A stretch of DNA of 64,000 nucleotides from Hirudo medicinalis (taxonomy: Eukaryota; Annelida; Clitellata; Hirudinida; Hirudinidae), in assembly GCA_011800805.1 (NCBI GenBank), contig MPNW01000277.1, positions 151,781-215,780 of the forward strand. The letters are read 5' to 3'. Position numbers and translations under genes: made by a program. Under the pieces are notes generated by a model, which searched no databases, was not told where the DNA came from, and worked only from the letters and a program-made list of their open reading frames with translations. Positions 12,070 through 25,100 of this stretch are shown here, piece after piece; position 1 is the stretch's first letter; every line of letters begins with the position of its first letter.

Positions 12070-13285
12070 CAAGAATAGGATATTTCTTTTGTCCAATGAC
12101 TGTAGATGACATTCTCTGAAAGATGACCTTGCCATGTAAGGCAGGCGACTTGTTATTTGAACTTTGACCTGCTGACTTATAAGTGTAGTACGGGCTGAGC
12201 AGACTACCCAATTGATAGAACCTCGCATCTTCTATTGGCTAGGATTCAGGCCAATCATATCACATCGAAAACTTTATTTTTTTTGTGAGTTTCAATGCCC
12301 TCAAAACCAAATGCTTTTTGACTGAGTATGTGACCCACCACCATGTTTCTTGGCATCATCATCATCATCATCGACTGTATCACTATCATCATCACCAGTG
12401 TGTGACTCCCAGTAATTATGAACTTTGACCTTCCTCTAAAAGAATGGTGGATTCGTTTGGTCAATCCATGCTCAGCAAGCTCCGCACTGTTTGATGCCAT
12501 GAATATTTATGCGAGCCTTTTGTCACGAGCACCATGAAATTCTTTCTGTTGCAATCATCATCAGGATAATTTGTGTCGTCATTATGCAGTTGTTGTCGTT
12601 CTCTTCCGTAACACTTAAGACCGGGTTGATGTGTGGACGTGACGTCGACATTTGAAGAGAGGACGTTTCCTTGTCGTCCGTGTTCCCTCTTCTTGTTTCT
12701 TCTTCAATCTCATGAAAATATATTTTTCAAATAGTTTATTGAACATGTCATGCAATGTCCCCTTCTTCATGCCTCTGGGTCCTCTTGTGCCGAGGCCTCC
12801 TCCTCCTCACCGCCAGAGATCGGAATCGGTCGAGGTTCGAACTCAGGGCCATGCTCGGAACGTTGATTTCCCATCGGGAGATTCTGTCGGATAAATTAAC
12901 TTTTTGTCCCCTCTTCGATGTTTTGTAACTGAGCACTTTCGTCAGAAGAAAGTTCATTATGCAAATGATTTTGGCATTGTGTCGCACTGGAGAACTGGTG
13001 CATTGTACTCGTTTGACACGGACCCACGGCTGTGGTTTTAGCCAACAGATGTTGATTTCATTCATTCGCTCAACCACCCTGGCACCATCATGACCACATT
13101 GATGTTAAAAATAACTTGGAATTCCCCGAGTCTCGAGTTTCATTTCGCAAATTCTAGGGTGGTTGGCCATTTTGGGCCTGCATCGTAAGTAACACTTACT
13201 GAAGTTTATTGTTGATTTACAAGCCGCATTAACATAATTAATTCAATCGTCGAAGCAGGGAGTATTTAATCATCCCGTGGTCCAC
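12070..13285. other. WDR26 3' flank and intergenic DNA up to the gap
   Basis: No gene is supportable. The stretch includes the presumed WDR26 3' UTR, a short ATC tract near 12357-12371, and unique sequence. I could not pick a convincing AATAAA signal soon after 12069. Confidence 0.4.
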
Positions 13286-13854
13286 NNNNNNNNNNNNNNN
13301 NNNNNNNNNNNNNNNNNNNNNNNNNNNNNNNNNNNNNNNNNNNNNNNNNNNNNNNNNNNNNNNNNNNNNNNNNNNNNNNNNNNNNNNNNNNNNNNNNNNN
13401 NNNNNNNNNNNNNNNNNNNNNNNNNNNNNNNNNNNNNNNNNNNNNNNNNNNNNNNNNNNNNNNNNNNNNNNNNNNNNNNNNNNNNNNNNNNNNNNNNNNN
13501 NNNNNNNNNNNNNNNNNNNNNNNNNNNNNNNNNNNNNNNNNNNNNNNNNNNNNNNNNNNNNNNNNNNNNNNNNNNNNNNNNNNNNNNNNNNNNNNNNNNN
13601 NNNNNNNNNNNNNNNNNNNNNNNNNNNNNNNNNNNNNNNNNNNNNNNNNNNNNNNNNNNNNNNNNNNNNNNNNNNNNNNNNNNNNNNNNNNNNNNNNNNN
13701 NNNNNNNNNNNNNNNNNNNNNNNNNNNNNNNNNNNNNNNNNNNNNNNNNNNNNNNNNNNNNNNNNNNNNNNNNNNNNNNNNNNNNNNNNNNNNNNNNNNN
13801 NNNNNNNNNNNNNNNNNNNNNNNNNNNNNNNNNNNNNNNNNNNNNNNNNNNNNN
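13286..13854. other. Assembly gap (569 Ns)
   Basis: A continuous run of N. Its true length and content are unknown; open frames reported across it are meaningless. Confidence 0.99.
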
Positions 13855-14162
13855 ATGTAACAGTAACAAAGTCCGATGACGTTAACAATTCCTCAACAAC
13901 GATGACTTGAAGTCAGGTCTGACTCGTCACTTTTGACAGACCTATATAAACGTAAACAAAGCCCGTGTAAAACTCTCAAAGCATGCCATGACTTTGGTGA
14001 CATTTCATGAAGTCTTTCAAAAATTAAATATTGAAATGTAAAAAAATGTAAAAGCGAACACATCCTGAGCCAAAGTAACGAAACCAGATAAGCCATTGAA
14101 CAGGGAATGAGTAAAAAAAAACGAAACAACGGTGAAGGTAGGTGGGTCCGTCCTCATTCCCC

Positions 14163-15409
14163 TCAGCTCTGGCCCTCGTAGTACCTCACCCCATACAAGT
14201 CAAGGTCATGGGCAAGGACAAACTCTGGCAATTCAAGTTCGTCGGGGCTGATGAGAGAGTAAAGATGCTCGACGCCCTTGAGGAAGACAGTCTTCTGAAA
14301 CAGTACTGAGGGCAGTCTGAACCAGCACTTGATCTTATTGGCAAAGGTGCTATGCAGTATGTAGAGAGCATGGAGGTTGTTGATGTACCTGGGAGAAAAA
14401 ACAAACATTCATTTGTCGAGCAGTAACCAAACATCGGCAACTCTCACAAATTAGTCTAAATTATGAAAGCATAATTTGACGAATCACGGAACACGAACCG
14501 ACCTTGTGTCGAGCATTCCGAGCAAGGACTGAAGACATTTGGTCGACGGAAGAGACCCGGCCTTGTCGCAGAGTGACTGAACGTAAAGAATGACGTACCT
14601 GCGACGGACAAACGAACATCACTCGATGTTTATGTCATTACGTACTTGACGACGTTCGTACGACGACGAAAGGAGTCTACTAACTTCTGTTTGACGAGAG
14701 CCTCCATCTGGTGGATGAAGAAGAGGCGATATCTTTCACTCATTTCATCGTTGACATTGCAGTCAGTTTCATCTGGAATTAATGAAAGGAGATAAATAAA
14801 AAAAGTAAAATGCTGAGAAAGAATTAATTGTTTATACAAAAAAATTAGCAGACGTTGAAATTTTTAAACTAGCAGACTACATTCTGAAACTGTGATCGGT
14901 CGGTCCATGGCGTTGAGGCTTACCCCCTCCGAAATATCGGGTCAAAACGTTGCCGCCCCCTCGGTTAAGATTTGGGAGGCTTTTCGTGGTGAACATGTTT
15001 GGCTCCTGTGTTTTGAGGTACCATCTGTGGGCTATGAAGAGCATCACCGGTCTGTTCTTCTTGTCGTAGCCACATTGAAAGAGGAACCTGAAAGATGTTA
15101 ATAGCAGGTGCAATCTAATTGGCAGGACCAAAAATATACATCGTTACTAGGTTGCTATTATCGCATTATTTATTATTATTATTATTATTATTATTGTTGT
15201 TGTTGTTACTATCGATGTTGCAGAATATAAATTGTTTGACAAAACGGGTCATCACTCCTCAAACCCCATAAACAAAGATGTTTGCAAAAACAAAACTAAT
15301 CATAAACATTGAATTCTCAAATATGGAGTTAATATAAACCTTCAAAATTAGCACAAACAGTGGTTCGCAGTGGTTTCGATATCATCATTATCATCATCAT
15401 CACCATCAC

Positions 15410-15446
<37 letters not shown>

Positions 15447-16124
15447 TCGACATCTTCCCATCTTCATAATCTTGACCTTCCTTCCAAGGTCACTATTACC
15501 ATCCCAACATCATTACCATTATCCTGAAATCATCATCACCATCATCCTGACATTATCATCACAACCCTCCTAACATCATCATCACCAACAATTCCTATCA
15601 TCACCACCACCATCATCATCAGACCTCTTCTTGACAAGGTCGGTGAAGTCCTCCTTCATGGCTCTTATAAGCACCCTCTTGTAGAACTGAGTCCTGATGA
15701 CGGCGTCGTTCGAAGTCTTCCCGTTCAGGATCTGTTTGATCCTCTCCTTGTCCACGCTCTCCTTCATCTCCAGGAAGCTGGGATCGGTGATGCAGAACTG
15801 GAACGATGACGTTAAGCAATGACAGTATTACGGAAAAACGACAGCAAAACAAGAATAATAACAATAATTATCATTTAAATGTTGCAATTATCTTTCATTT
15901 TAATTATTATGTTATAATTATTGCTAATATTATTTTTGGAGGTAATAATCACTTAGATCAGAAAACAGCATCACAATCATCACTCTTGGTTTTTTAAATA
16001 TCAAGAATTTATCACTATTATTATCGCTGTTATTAATATTATTAATATTATTATTATTATTGTTGTTGTTGTTGTTGTTATTGTTGTTATTGCTGTAATT
16101 GTTGTTGCTGCTGATGTTATTGTT

Positions 16125-16167
<43 letters not shown>

Positions 16168-16942
16168 TTATTGTTATCATTATTATTATTAATATTATTA
16201 CGTTATGTTATGACATTATATTATCACTTTATGCTGTCATATTATGTGATTGCATGTTTACATTCCCAAATTAATAGCCAAGTGAATTCAACACAGTCAC
16301 ATGATTCCCTGTACATGCAAACGTTCAAAGTTCTTTAGATTGACATTTTTAACATCCCAAGCCAATATCCCGATTCTCTGCCGAGACGAGCCAGGTTTTG
16401 AACTTTAGGCCTTCGAGACCTGGACTCGCACTCGATATTTCGTCGAGTGCATGCATAATTCATTAGCCGACGGTCGCGTGATGATGAAGAGGAAGTCTCG
16501 ACCTTGTTGTCATTATTAATTACGGAATTATGAGTTCAATTAAAATTGAGAAATTGTATGATTATGCTTAAATTTATGTTGTCGCTCTGTGAAACAATGT
16601 AAAGATCGAAACCTTAGGAGATGTCGGTTCTAGGAATAGGATGTTTTGTAAAATGCATTGATTTTAATCTCATTGGGATAAACTTTATATTACCTAATGA
16701 TTTTAATCGTTGAATTTTTCAATTATTACTTAATTAATGTTGAATTATTTATTATTATTATTAATTATTTATTATGAAATATTTACTTATCTAAGTAAGT
16801 GTTCAATTGTGCAACAAGTCAATTACAAAGATATTATTAAGCCAAACAGAATTACAAGAATGAAATAAGGCAGTAGCATAATTAACTGTTATTATTATTA
16901 ATTAACTTTAATTAACTATTACAAGTTTATAAATCAACTGTT

Positions 16943-16980
<38 letters not shown>

Positions 16981-18003
16981 TATTATTATTATTATTGTTA
17001 TTATAATTATTAGTCATAAATGTCAAGTATTCCCATGCGACCACACAATTGCTAAAATAACCATGAGATAATGAAACAAAATAAAACAATAAGTAAATCC
17101 AACATCGACTTGCTGCTCTTCCGCCTTGGCACGTCCATTGCTGAGATCCTTGTTGGCACATTCAGCTTCACCATCGTTATCACCACCATCGTCACCATCA
17201 TCATCATCATCATCATCGTTGTAGGTTATTTGGTAGCAGGGGATGGCCGATATCCTGATCTGCCTCTCCGGGATGAACAGCTGTCCGAACTCGTCCCCGA
17301 CATTTTTCGGTAGGCGACCCGCTGCCAGGGCTTCCTCGACACGACTTCTTGGAAAATAAAGAGGGAGGAGAGTATCGTAGGATTCTTTGTTATGGTTGGA
17401 CACGACAAGCACGACCAGGTCAAAGTCATCTCCGTGTCTTTCCAAGAACCTCCTGATGGTCCTTAAGGCGACATGGGCGCCAGCCAGAGAAGGATACTTC
17501 CAGACAGATGAGTGGATGCAACGAATGCCCAATGTACTTATGGTGTTCTCTCTGGCTTGGGTCAGCACGTTCCTGTAGGCATTGTGGAGGGCGCTTTCGG
17601 CTGCAGTAGCGTACTTGTCGCTATACTTCGGCCCCACGACATGAATGACGCGAGAACTCGGCAGGTTGTAACCACTGGTAACGACAGCATCGCTGGTCCG
17701 GCAATATTTGACGATGCTTCTCAGTTCGTGAACTATATCTCGACCGGCACACGATAGAGTATTCCTTGTTATCAGATCAGTCTTGAGAGTAAACGTTTCA
17801 TTGTTGCAACAGACTATGGCGTCTGCCTTCAAAAGCCAAATGTTCCCAACCCAATACGCTATTTTTCTGTTTAAGGTCTCGTCAAAACGAAACGGCGATT
17901 GATTTGGTGACTCTAGGTCGGATATGTCTGCGTCTGAAACATGAATCGTATCTTGCCACTTTTTCAAGTTGTTAGCATGTATGTATGGTTCCTCGGAATC
18001 CAT
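14163..18003 (-). CDS. GDAP2: GDAP2 homologue: macro domain plus CRAL-TRIO (SEC14-like) protein
   Basis: Six minus-strand exons: 18003-17104, 15797-15625, 15087-14924, 14772-14685, 14598-14503, 14388-14163. They sum to 1647 nt (548 aa; human GDAP2 is about 497). The first 900-bp exon holds the macro domain (about residues 45-235), with the family signatures VIHVVGPKYSDKY, ALRTIRRFLERHGDD and LPLYFPRSR followed by PERQIRIS. The later exons form the CRAL-TRIO-like C-terminal half (HSTFANKIKCWFRLP, SPDELELPEFVL). Macro domains bind ADP-ribose-type ligands and CRAL-TRIO folds bind lipids; the exact role of GDAP2 is not settled. A GAT-encoded poly-Asp stretch lies in frame at the exon 1 end, where vertebrates have a Glu-rich linker. 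All junction phases agree. It is convergent with WDR26 and divergent from NUMB. Confidence 0.93.
15366..15623. repeat. ATC-rich tract in GDAP2 intron 2 (GAT on the sense strand)
   Basis: Interrupted CATCATCAC units from just inside the exon 2 donor (15624) to about 15366. On the sense strand the intron therefore starts GTCTGATGATGATGGTGG. Confidence 0.85.
16020..16205. repeat. ATT/GTT tract in GDAP2 intron 1
   Basis: Mostly ATT and GTT triplets. A second, purer ATT block lies at 16943-17012 in the same intron. Confidence 0.85.
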
Positions 18004-19072
18004 TCAGAGGTATTTCTGGATCAATCTAATTGGACAATCGCTAATGTAATTAGGGTAATTAATAATTAATTAACGCCGATAATGCCCTAACAAAGCGACT
18101 CTCATGCAATAATCACAAACGAGGTGAGAGTTACTCCCATTGGACCTTCGACTGAGGCAGGCCCTATATATATATACATATATGGAGAAAGGCTCATGTG
18201 ATTGATAAACAATACTTCAAAGAAACTAAAAGTTAATAAGCAATCACTATTAGACCCGGGTAATTTATGATATCAATTAGATGATTATTAATTTTTTTTA
18301 ATGTAAAAATTATTACAAATTTAGATAAATTCTATCGAATCTTTCTTCTTGAATTTAAATTAGATAAAGCAGATAAGGGGTTTTAACTGCTATTGTGCAA
18401 ATAATCAAGTTATGCATTCTTCAGTTTACATCTCAATTTATATTTCCCAAAATTGGTTTCAAATCATGTCACTTAACAAGATACAATGAAACTATAAGTA
18501 GCTACAGATCAAAAATTAAAACTAATAATTATTATGGAAGATAATAATTAATTAAATCTAATGAAATTCAGATAAACGCTGCTGAGATAAGCGGTGATAA
18601 GTTATCTCCTTTCCTTCTATTTCATTCATCAGCTCTTCAAATTTGATTAGTTAAAATTGTATTCCTACAAATTATCGCTTTAACTGAAGTCGCATCAGTC
18701 TAAACTCTAGATCTTAAAATTTTGTTTCAGATGTCTTTTGTAGCAGGCGTTTTCTGCCAGAGTAATTTTAATAAATAATGCGTGCTGCGCATTGTTTTTC
18801 CATGGAGGCTAGACTGCGTTCCACCAGGTCTTTATTCAGTTTAGACTTTTTGAAATGATTTAATTCCACAAAATAACCATTTGCCATAAACTGGATGACA
18901 TCAGTCGATTGAAGTTTTCTGATTAGACACTTATTTACGCGATTTAGGTCAGCTTATAAATAAAGATTTGACTTTAAGGCATCTGCGAACTTAAGCTATG
19001 GGAACAGAATAAGCTGGTAGGCACGTCTATTCTATGAACGCAATCAATTTAGATTTCATTAACCAGTAACAG
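18004..19072. promoter_or_regulatory. Divergent intergenic region between GDAP2 and NUMB
   Basis: 1.07 kb between two opposite start codons. A symmetrical TATATATATACATATA stretch near 18165-18183 is about 165 bases upstream of the GDAP2 ATG and could act as a TATA element; that is inference. No other coding sequence is seen. Confidence 0.35.
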
Positions 19073-21512
19073 ATGAACAAACTGAAAAAGACATTCAGCC
19101 TAAGAAAGAAAAAGGATTTGAGCGTAGATGAAAACCACGAGGACGACTGGCAGGAGGATGAATTGAGAGTCAGACGGGTAGATGCTCATTCCTTTTGGAG
19201 GTGAGCATTTCTTCTATAATAAACAGGGATTTGAATTTGGCTTGTGATCATGCATTTACTTCCGGAATTAATAAAATACTTTCTAAGCCAAATTGGTTGT
19301 GTGGTACTTCTATTTCTTTGGTAAAGTGCTATCTTAATATTTATTATATAATATTCTTATAAAATAAAGAGAACTATATATCAACTCACTTAATTCACCC
19401 CAGCATCAACACTTTTGTGAATTTTAGTATTTGGGCTGCATTGAAGTGAACGATTCAAAGGGCATTCACATCTGCGAAGAAGCTCTCAAGCAACTCATTG
19501 ATGTCGGCAGCCTTCGCATTTTAATCCTTTAAAATTTTTAATTAAAAAGTCTTCATTTCTTTGCAGAAATGTCAGGGAAAACATACTACAGTGATTTTTC
19601 AAGTGACAGGGGATCAATTGCGAGCCATCGATGAAACCACATCGGTGTGTTTTGAGATTTCACCATTTCATTCAATGCACTGACACTCAGTTACCAAACA
19701 TTTACCTGTTGTCCTATGACCTTTGACATGATGTGCTCAGGCTAAATCAAGTTATAGATTCAAGTTAAGATTCTAACTTTGTACTGCTTGTTCATCATCA
19801 CTTTAATGCACTATAATAACTGCATTTTATCCTTGCCTGGAGTAATTTTCATCATAGAAATTCCACCTTTTTCCAGGACCTTGTGTTGGACCAGCCAGTA
19901 GAGAAGGTGGCTTTCTGCTCACCTGACAGAAACAACGACAGAGGATTTGCTTACATATGCAGGGACAGTGTTGCCAAGAAGTGGATCTGTCATGGATTCC
20001 TCACCTTGAAGGATCAGGTCTGTCTGCCAATGCAATGGCTTTACCACCTTGTTATTTATTATAATGCTCATTTTCTTTGCACTGTACAATGCAAAAGTTC
20101 GTATCTTTGAAAACATGACTCATGCATATTTACTACTTTTTTCAAGTGTTTACATGGCTCCTCATAGCGATTGGCCGAGTGTCTTAAATAAATCGCGCAT
20201 AACATAATTTACGTGATTACAAATTATGTCTAATTAATATCACAGGGTGAGAGAGTGAGCTATGCAGTTGGCTATGCCTTCAATGTGTGCATGGAGGTCA
20301 GGATTGCCAAAGAGCAGCTGACCGAACCAAACCAAGAGTTGAAGAAGTCCTCATCCTACAAGTTTGCCTCGATCACTGACAGAAGACACGATCCCCAAAG
20401 CGTTAAAGCAGCTGGCATGTCCCTATTATATTGAGCTTTGTTAATTTGAACTTAAACATTTTGGTTATGTCATGTATGAGTAGGCTTTAACCTCTGTGCC
20501 ATCACTCAGGTCTCTTGCTCCTCCATTTTCATTGCCATAATTTTATGAATTAATAGTTAGAACCACATGTAGCATGCTTAGACCATTCTACGATTGTACA
20601 GAGCCCATACCCATGAAGCGAATCGAAAACTTCCAATCCATCAAGAGGCCCCGTGCACCTCCCGAGCTATTGAAGCGTCAAAGTTCTCTGGTCGGTTTGA
20701 ACGACCAATCGCACGAAGGGACATTCAAGAGGCAGCTCTCCCTCAAGGTGGAAGAACTTTCGACAATTCTGAACCAATTGAATGCTCACAGCCCAAAATT
20801 TAAGCATCCTTCAAACACCAACATGGATGACTTGTTTGGTGAGTCATGTCTTTCATTTATTTCTTATTTCTCTAATATCTAGATAATTTAATAGCATCTT
20901 TGCAACAATACATTTTGCAAATTGTCCACTACACTCATAACACCTCAAAAAAGTACCTGCTATAATGCTTCATTCACTACGACTTAAATGAAATCTTTAA
21001 TTATCAATCAGGTTTTACAAGTAACCACCCTTTAGATATCCCAAGTACTGATGCTAATTAGCAAAATTTCTTTGCCATTGTTAGACAATGAACTCAACAA
21101 CAACCATGAGATTGAGAACAAGGGCATAGAACCAGTCAGACAATCGAACCCGTGGATGAACCCCGCTCCGAGAGATGCCAGCAAATCTGCACCACCCGCT
21201 AATGCCGACGTCGATGCAGACGATTGGCTCAGATCTGTCGCCAAGAAAGCTGTCCAGCTGGGGAAGCAGTCGGAGATTCGAAAATTCGTAGCTCAGACCA
21301 GAACCCAATCGGTAGACTTTGCCGCCATTTCAGCCAAAATTGAACACCAGAAAGGGATGAAGGGTTCGGTCAATGTCTATTCGAACGATTGGAAGAAGTC
21401 TGTTGATCGCAACGTAGGTTCCTTAGATGATCCCTTCGACATAGGATGGGCCCAGGGCTTGGCCATAAAGGGCAGCAACCCATTCAAGGTCACTGCATCC
21501 ATGAAAACCTGA
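19073..21512 (+). CDS. NUMB: Numb homologue: PTB-domain endocytic adaptor and Notch antagonist
   Basis: Seven exons: 19073-19200, 19428-19502, 19567-19644, 19877-20017, 20246-20418, 20561-20838, 21085-21512 (about 433 aa, shorter than fly or human Numb). The N-terminus [14 protein letters not shown] matches Numb. The PTB domain (about residues 30-170) carries [40 protein letters not shown] and [11 protein letters not shown], then [12 protein letters not shown]. Downstream are the Numb-family motif FKRQLSL, a SNPWMNPAP segment, a DDWLRSV block, a DPF motif and a C-terminal NPF, which in Numb bind AP-2 alpha-adaptin and EH-domain proteins. Numb segregates asymmetrically in dividing neural precursors and promotes Notch endocytosis. 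The exon 1/2 junction does not keep frame (one base short), and the exon 5 donor is a guess. It is convergent with WAC. Confidence 0.92.
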
Positions 21513-21906
21513 AGTCTGCAGGGCTTTATCTTAAAAATGTGTCCACATTTGATGGTTAGATGTTGTGATAGTCCTTTCCATATTTGATATCAACTGCACT
21601 ACTGTCGGCCGGGCGCAGTCAGTCACTCTAGGTTAGCAACAGCACCGGGAAAACGTCGTCCCAACCTCCTTTGTTATCGTCGGTTGGATTTTTAGTGTGG
21701 AGCAGACCCAGTCACCGAGATCCAACGTCGAACTTAGTCATTGGATTTTATGGACACCCTTCAAGGGAGGCCATTTCCCAGTTGAATGAAGGGAATTGGC
21801 CCCAGAAATACAATCTTATTCCAGGCATGCATTTTCAAATATCAAATTACTTGAATAATCGTACGTTACCTCTTTTGACTTGCAAACAACTGTGAAATTC
21901 AACTTA

Positions 21907-21912
21907 AATAAA
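21907..21912 (+). terminator. Candidate NUMB poly(A) signal AATAAA
   Basis: AATAAA lies about 395 bases after the NUMB stop and about 200 bases before the convergent WAC stop. No cleavage evidence is available. Confidence 0.45.
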
Positions 21913-22110
21913 GATGTGGTGGGATGGATTGCGAATTGTCGGGCCTGGTAAAACAATCCACGGCAGACCAAGTCAGTTTGGCAGGTGCAATTTAGGTTTA
22001 TGGTATTTAAAAAAATCTTAATATTAAAAAATTAAAACTTGTAACGGTAAACAATTGCCAAATAATCGGGCTTATGCAGAACAATCCTTAGCAGTTTTCA
22101 AGTCGGAGGC

Positions 22111-25100
22111 TCATGTTAGATCCACGCCCGAACTCTCGCAGGGTGCGACGGTTGCGACCGGAGTGCCCTGGGATGTGGAGGGCGCATCTTGGGGCGGCAC
22201 CGGTGAAGAAGGGTTGGCAGGCAGAGGAAGCTGAGCCGGAGTGACTTGCGGAGAAAGTGGAGTTGGCACTGGGTTAGGTTGAGTGACTGGCCCTGAGATT
22301 GGATGGGGGACTGCGGCTTGTTGTTGCACAGCCGGAGGGACGTGCGTGGAAGGATGTTGCTGGGGGAAAGTCACGACGACAGGGTTCTGGGGCAGAAAAG
22401 ACGGTACGGGAAGATCCTTGTCGAGTTCGTATAACTGGTGCTGGATGAAGATTCTCCTGGAAAAGCATTATTATGATGAAGGAACAAGAAACAATTGCAA
22501 TAACGGTTATGAAAATAATATGTAACTGAATGTTGTCGTGCCACTAAATCACACCATGCTGTGAATGCAGACCATTGCATTAACTGTTGGTAGTTATCGT
22601 AGTTAAACAGTGCATTAATCATCGGATGATTAAATTCTACCCATTAAAGTCGAGGCAATAGAAATATTAATGAATTCATAGCATCAGAATGCTCTCGAAC
22701 CTCTGCTCATTCCTAGTGGAGAGGATTTCTTGAGCCCTGACCATGGAGCGAGCCTGCTTCAACTCGACAGAGACTTGGGAGCACAGAGGACCGAGATAGG
22801 AATAATTGTCCGCGGCAATGCAGTCGGCCTGCACGGGAGAAAGCAATCAAAATGACTAATGAGGTCGAGGTAACAACAATACTCAAAAATATTATGATGC
22901 TATTTCCACAGTAGATGAATAAATGATGACCCTTCTATGGAAACCATGGAAAAGCTCACCTGTTTGACCAGCGTGTCTGCCTGCCAGTTAGTAACGTGGT
23001 CGATTATGTTAGGGTCGAAGTGGTTCATCAGGCTGGGGGTCAGCTCGACGTCATTCTTTCGGTAGAAGGGAACGCTGGGATGATGGCTCGGAGTCTGAGA
23101 TCCGGCCGAAGACGTCGACGGCTGGGAGTTGACGGAGGGCCGGGCATGGTTTCTGGAAAACAATCGCACGAATTTGCGATAACAATTCGTGCGAGGGCCG
23201 CGATCGATAGGGACGATAGGTTGAAGTGAATTTAAGCTTACTTCTCCGTCTTGGAATGCAAGCCCGCATTGAACGGAACGCCGTCTGTTCTCTCGTCCGA
23301 CTCGTCCACAGAGGTCTGATGTAGGACCATCTTTTCCTGTCTGTTTGGTTTTGGAACAGGCACCTGATGACTGGATTCCTGGTGGTATTGGTGCTGCCTT
23401 GGGGACTGACGATTCCCTTGAGCAGACTGGCGGTTATGATGGTGATGGGGGTAGTGGCGGTTGTGGCTCGGCGTCTGCACGGGGCTCCCGTCGGAATCAG
23501 GAGGGGAGTAAGGCGATTCGGCCTTATCTGGTAACATCAATTTTAACAATGACAGGATTCCTATAGACCGAGCGAAAGCAATCAACGGGCATTTAATTTA
23601 ATGGCTTGCTTAATGCCACATATGTCCTGCTGTTTAAGGAAAGTTAAAAATGAACAATTGCTCAAACGTCTCACACGAGAGTAAATTTTCCATGTTTGAA
23701 TTGGTAGGCATAGACATTAACGTTACAAAAAAATAATTTCCTGATCAAAATGCTTTCAAAGGAGCCAATATTTATCCATTTGCAAATAATGGAATGCATC
23801 ATCAAACCAGTAGCAAATATTACTTAGATGAATGTGGCTAAATTGGCCAGTTAAACTGAAATTCTTTCAACTTGATTTCAAATATTATTTTTGACTCGGT
23901 GCGCCAACATCAAACTTCATCGCGAACGCACCGAGTCGACATCCCATCCGTTCATTAAATTACCCACGAGTTCACGCGAATTGAACGACATCTAAACATC
24001 CGCGACGAACCATTTCCGGGCGTCTTGCGACCGGCATTGGCGTGGACTCCCGATCCGCCGAGATTTTGCATCTGCAGGAGTTGTATGATAGCCTGCTGCA
24101 ACTTCATCTGCTGTTGCTGCTGCTGCTGGTGGACCACGATCTCCTGGAGTTTCTTGAGCAACGGGATGACCTGCTGGATGATGAGCTGGTTGTCGGAGTT
24201 GTTGCCGCCGGGTCCCGCCTGGTTAGAGAGCTGCGTCAGAAGAACGGGCAGCAGGGCCAAACAACTGGCAAAGTTAGCCTGCGAGTTGGACTGATTTTGC
24301 TGGCCTGAGACGGAAGCGGACATCTTGTCGGGATTGAGTCGAAGGACGGCCTGCTCCAGACCGGCGAGGGTCGTCTGCAAGCTCTGCTGCTGTTGAAGAT
24401 TAGAAACGTTTGCACCGCTCCATGCCGACGTCGCGTTGGACGTAGCCGTGCCGGGAGCGGATGCCGTCAGAGAGAACGACGATTCCTGCTTGGAAGAGGG
24501 CGGAACGCGAGCGGACACGAGGGAAGGCTGTTCTGACTGCGGAGCGCCGGTCTCTCCGTTGTTGCCGGCCACGGTGTTAATCCCCGATGGAATGGGTGTG
24601 GAGGTGACGGCGGACGTTTGCGGGGAGGACTTTGAGTTTAATCCGTCGTGACTAGTCCGCGTTTCAACCTCGGTTTGAGAGAAAGAATTATCTGGAGATA
24701 TGTCCATATCCTCATGAATGGGAGAATCTGTTTGAAGAGCTATAAAATAATAATAATAACAATAAAAAAATGTGATGCTTACAATGCAAGCATAATTCTC
24801 TAAATATTATTATGATTATAATTGAGCATCCAGAATGATGTAAATGCAAGTAATACAACAATCACATTCATCTGACAAGTCATTAAAGGTACAAACTCTT
24901 GTGACTGTCAAAGGCCTCCTTTGATTCCAGCTGCATTTTCGAGCTCTCGAATTCGGCACTTTCGATCGGTCCGTTGTCCCTCTTCCTGACCATTCCTCCG
25001 TTGCCCGCCGAGGGATCGTTCCGTCCGCCGGAACTGTTCTTGTAGCACCCTCCGCTACCTAATTCGCTACTGCTGCCCCTGCTGCCAAACTTTCCGGACT

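Noticed and set aside
13238..13888. Open frames of about 200 residues
   Set aside because: They span the N gap and are artefacts.
13893..14129. 78-codon minus-strand ORF beyond the GDAP2 stop
   Set aside because: It follows the conserved GDAP2 C-terminus and stop at 14163, so it is 3' UTR or flank.
21671..21895. 74-codon plus-strand ORF just after NUMB
   Set aside because: Lies in the probable NUMB 3' UTR, before its poly(A) signal, with no recognised homology.
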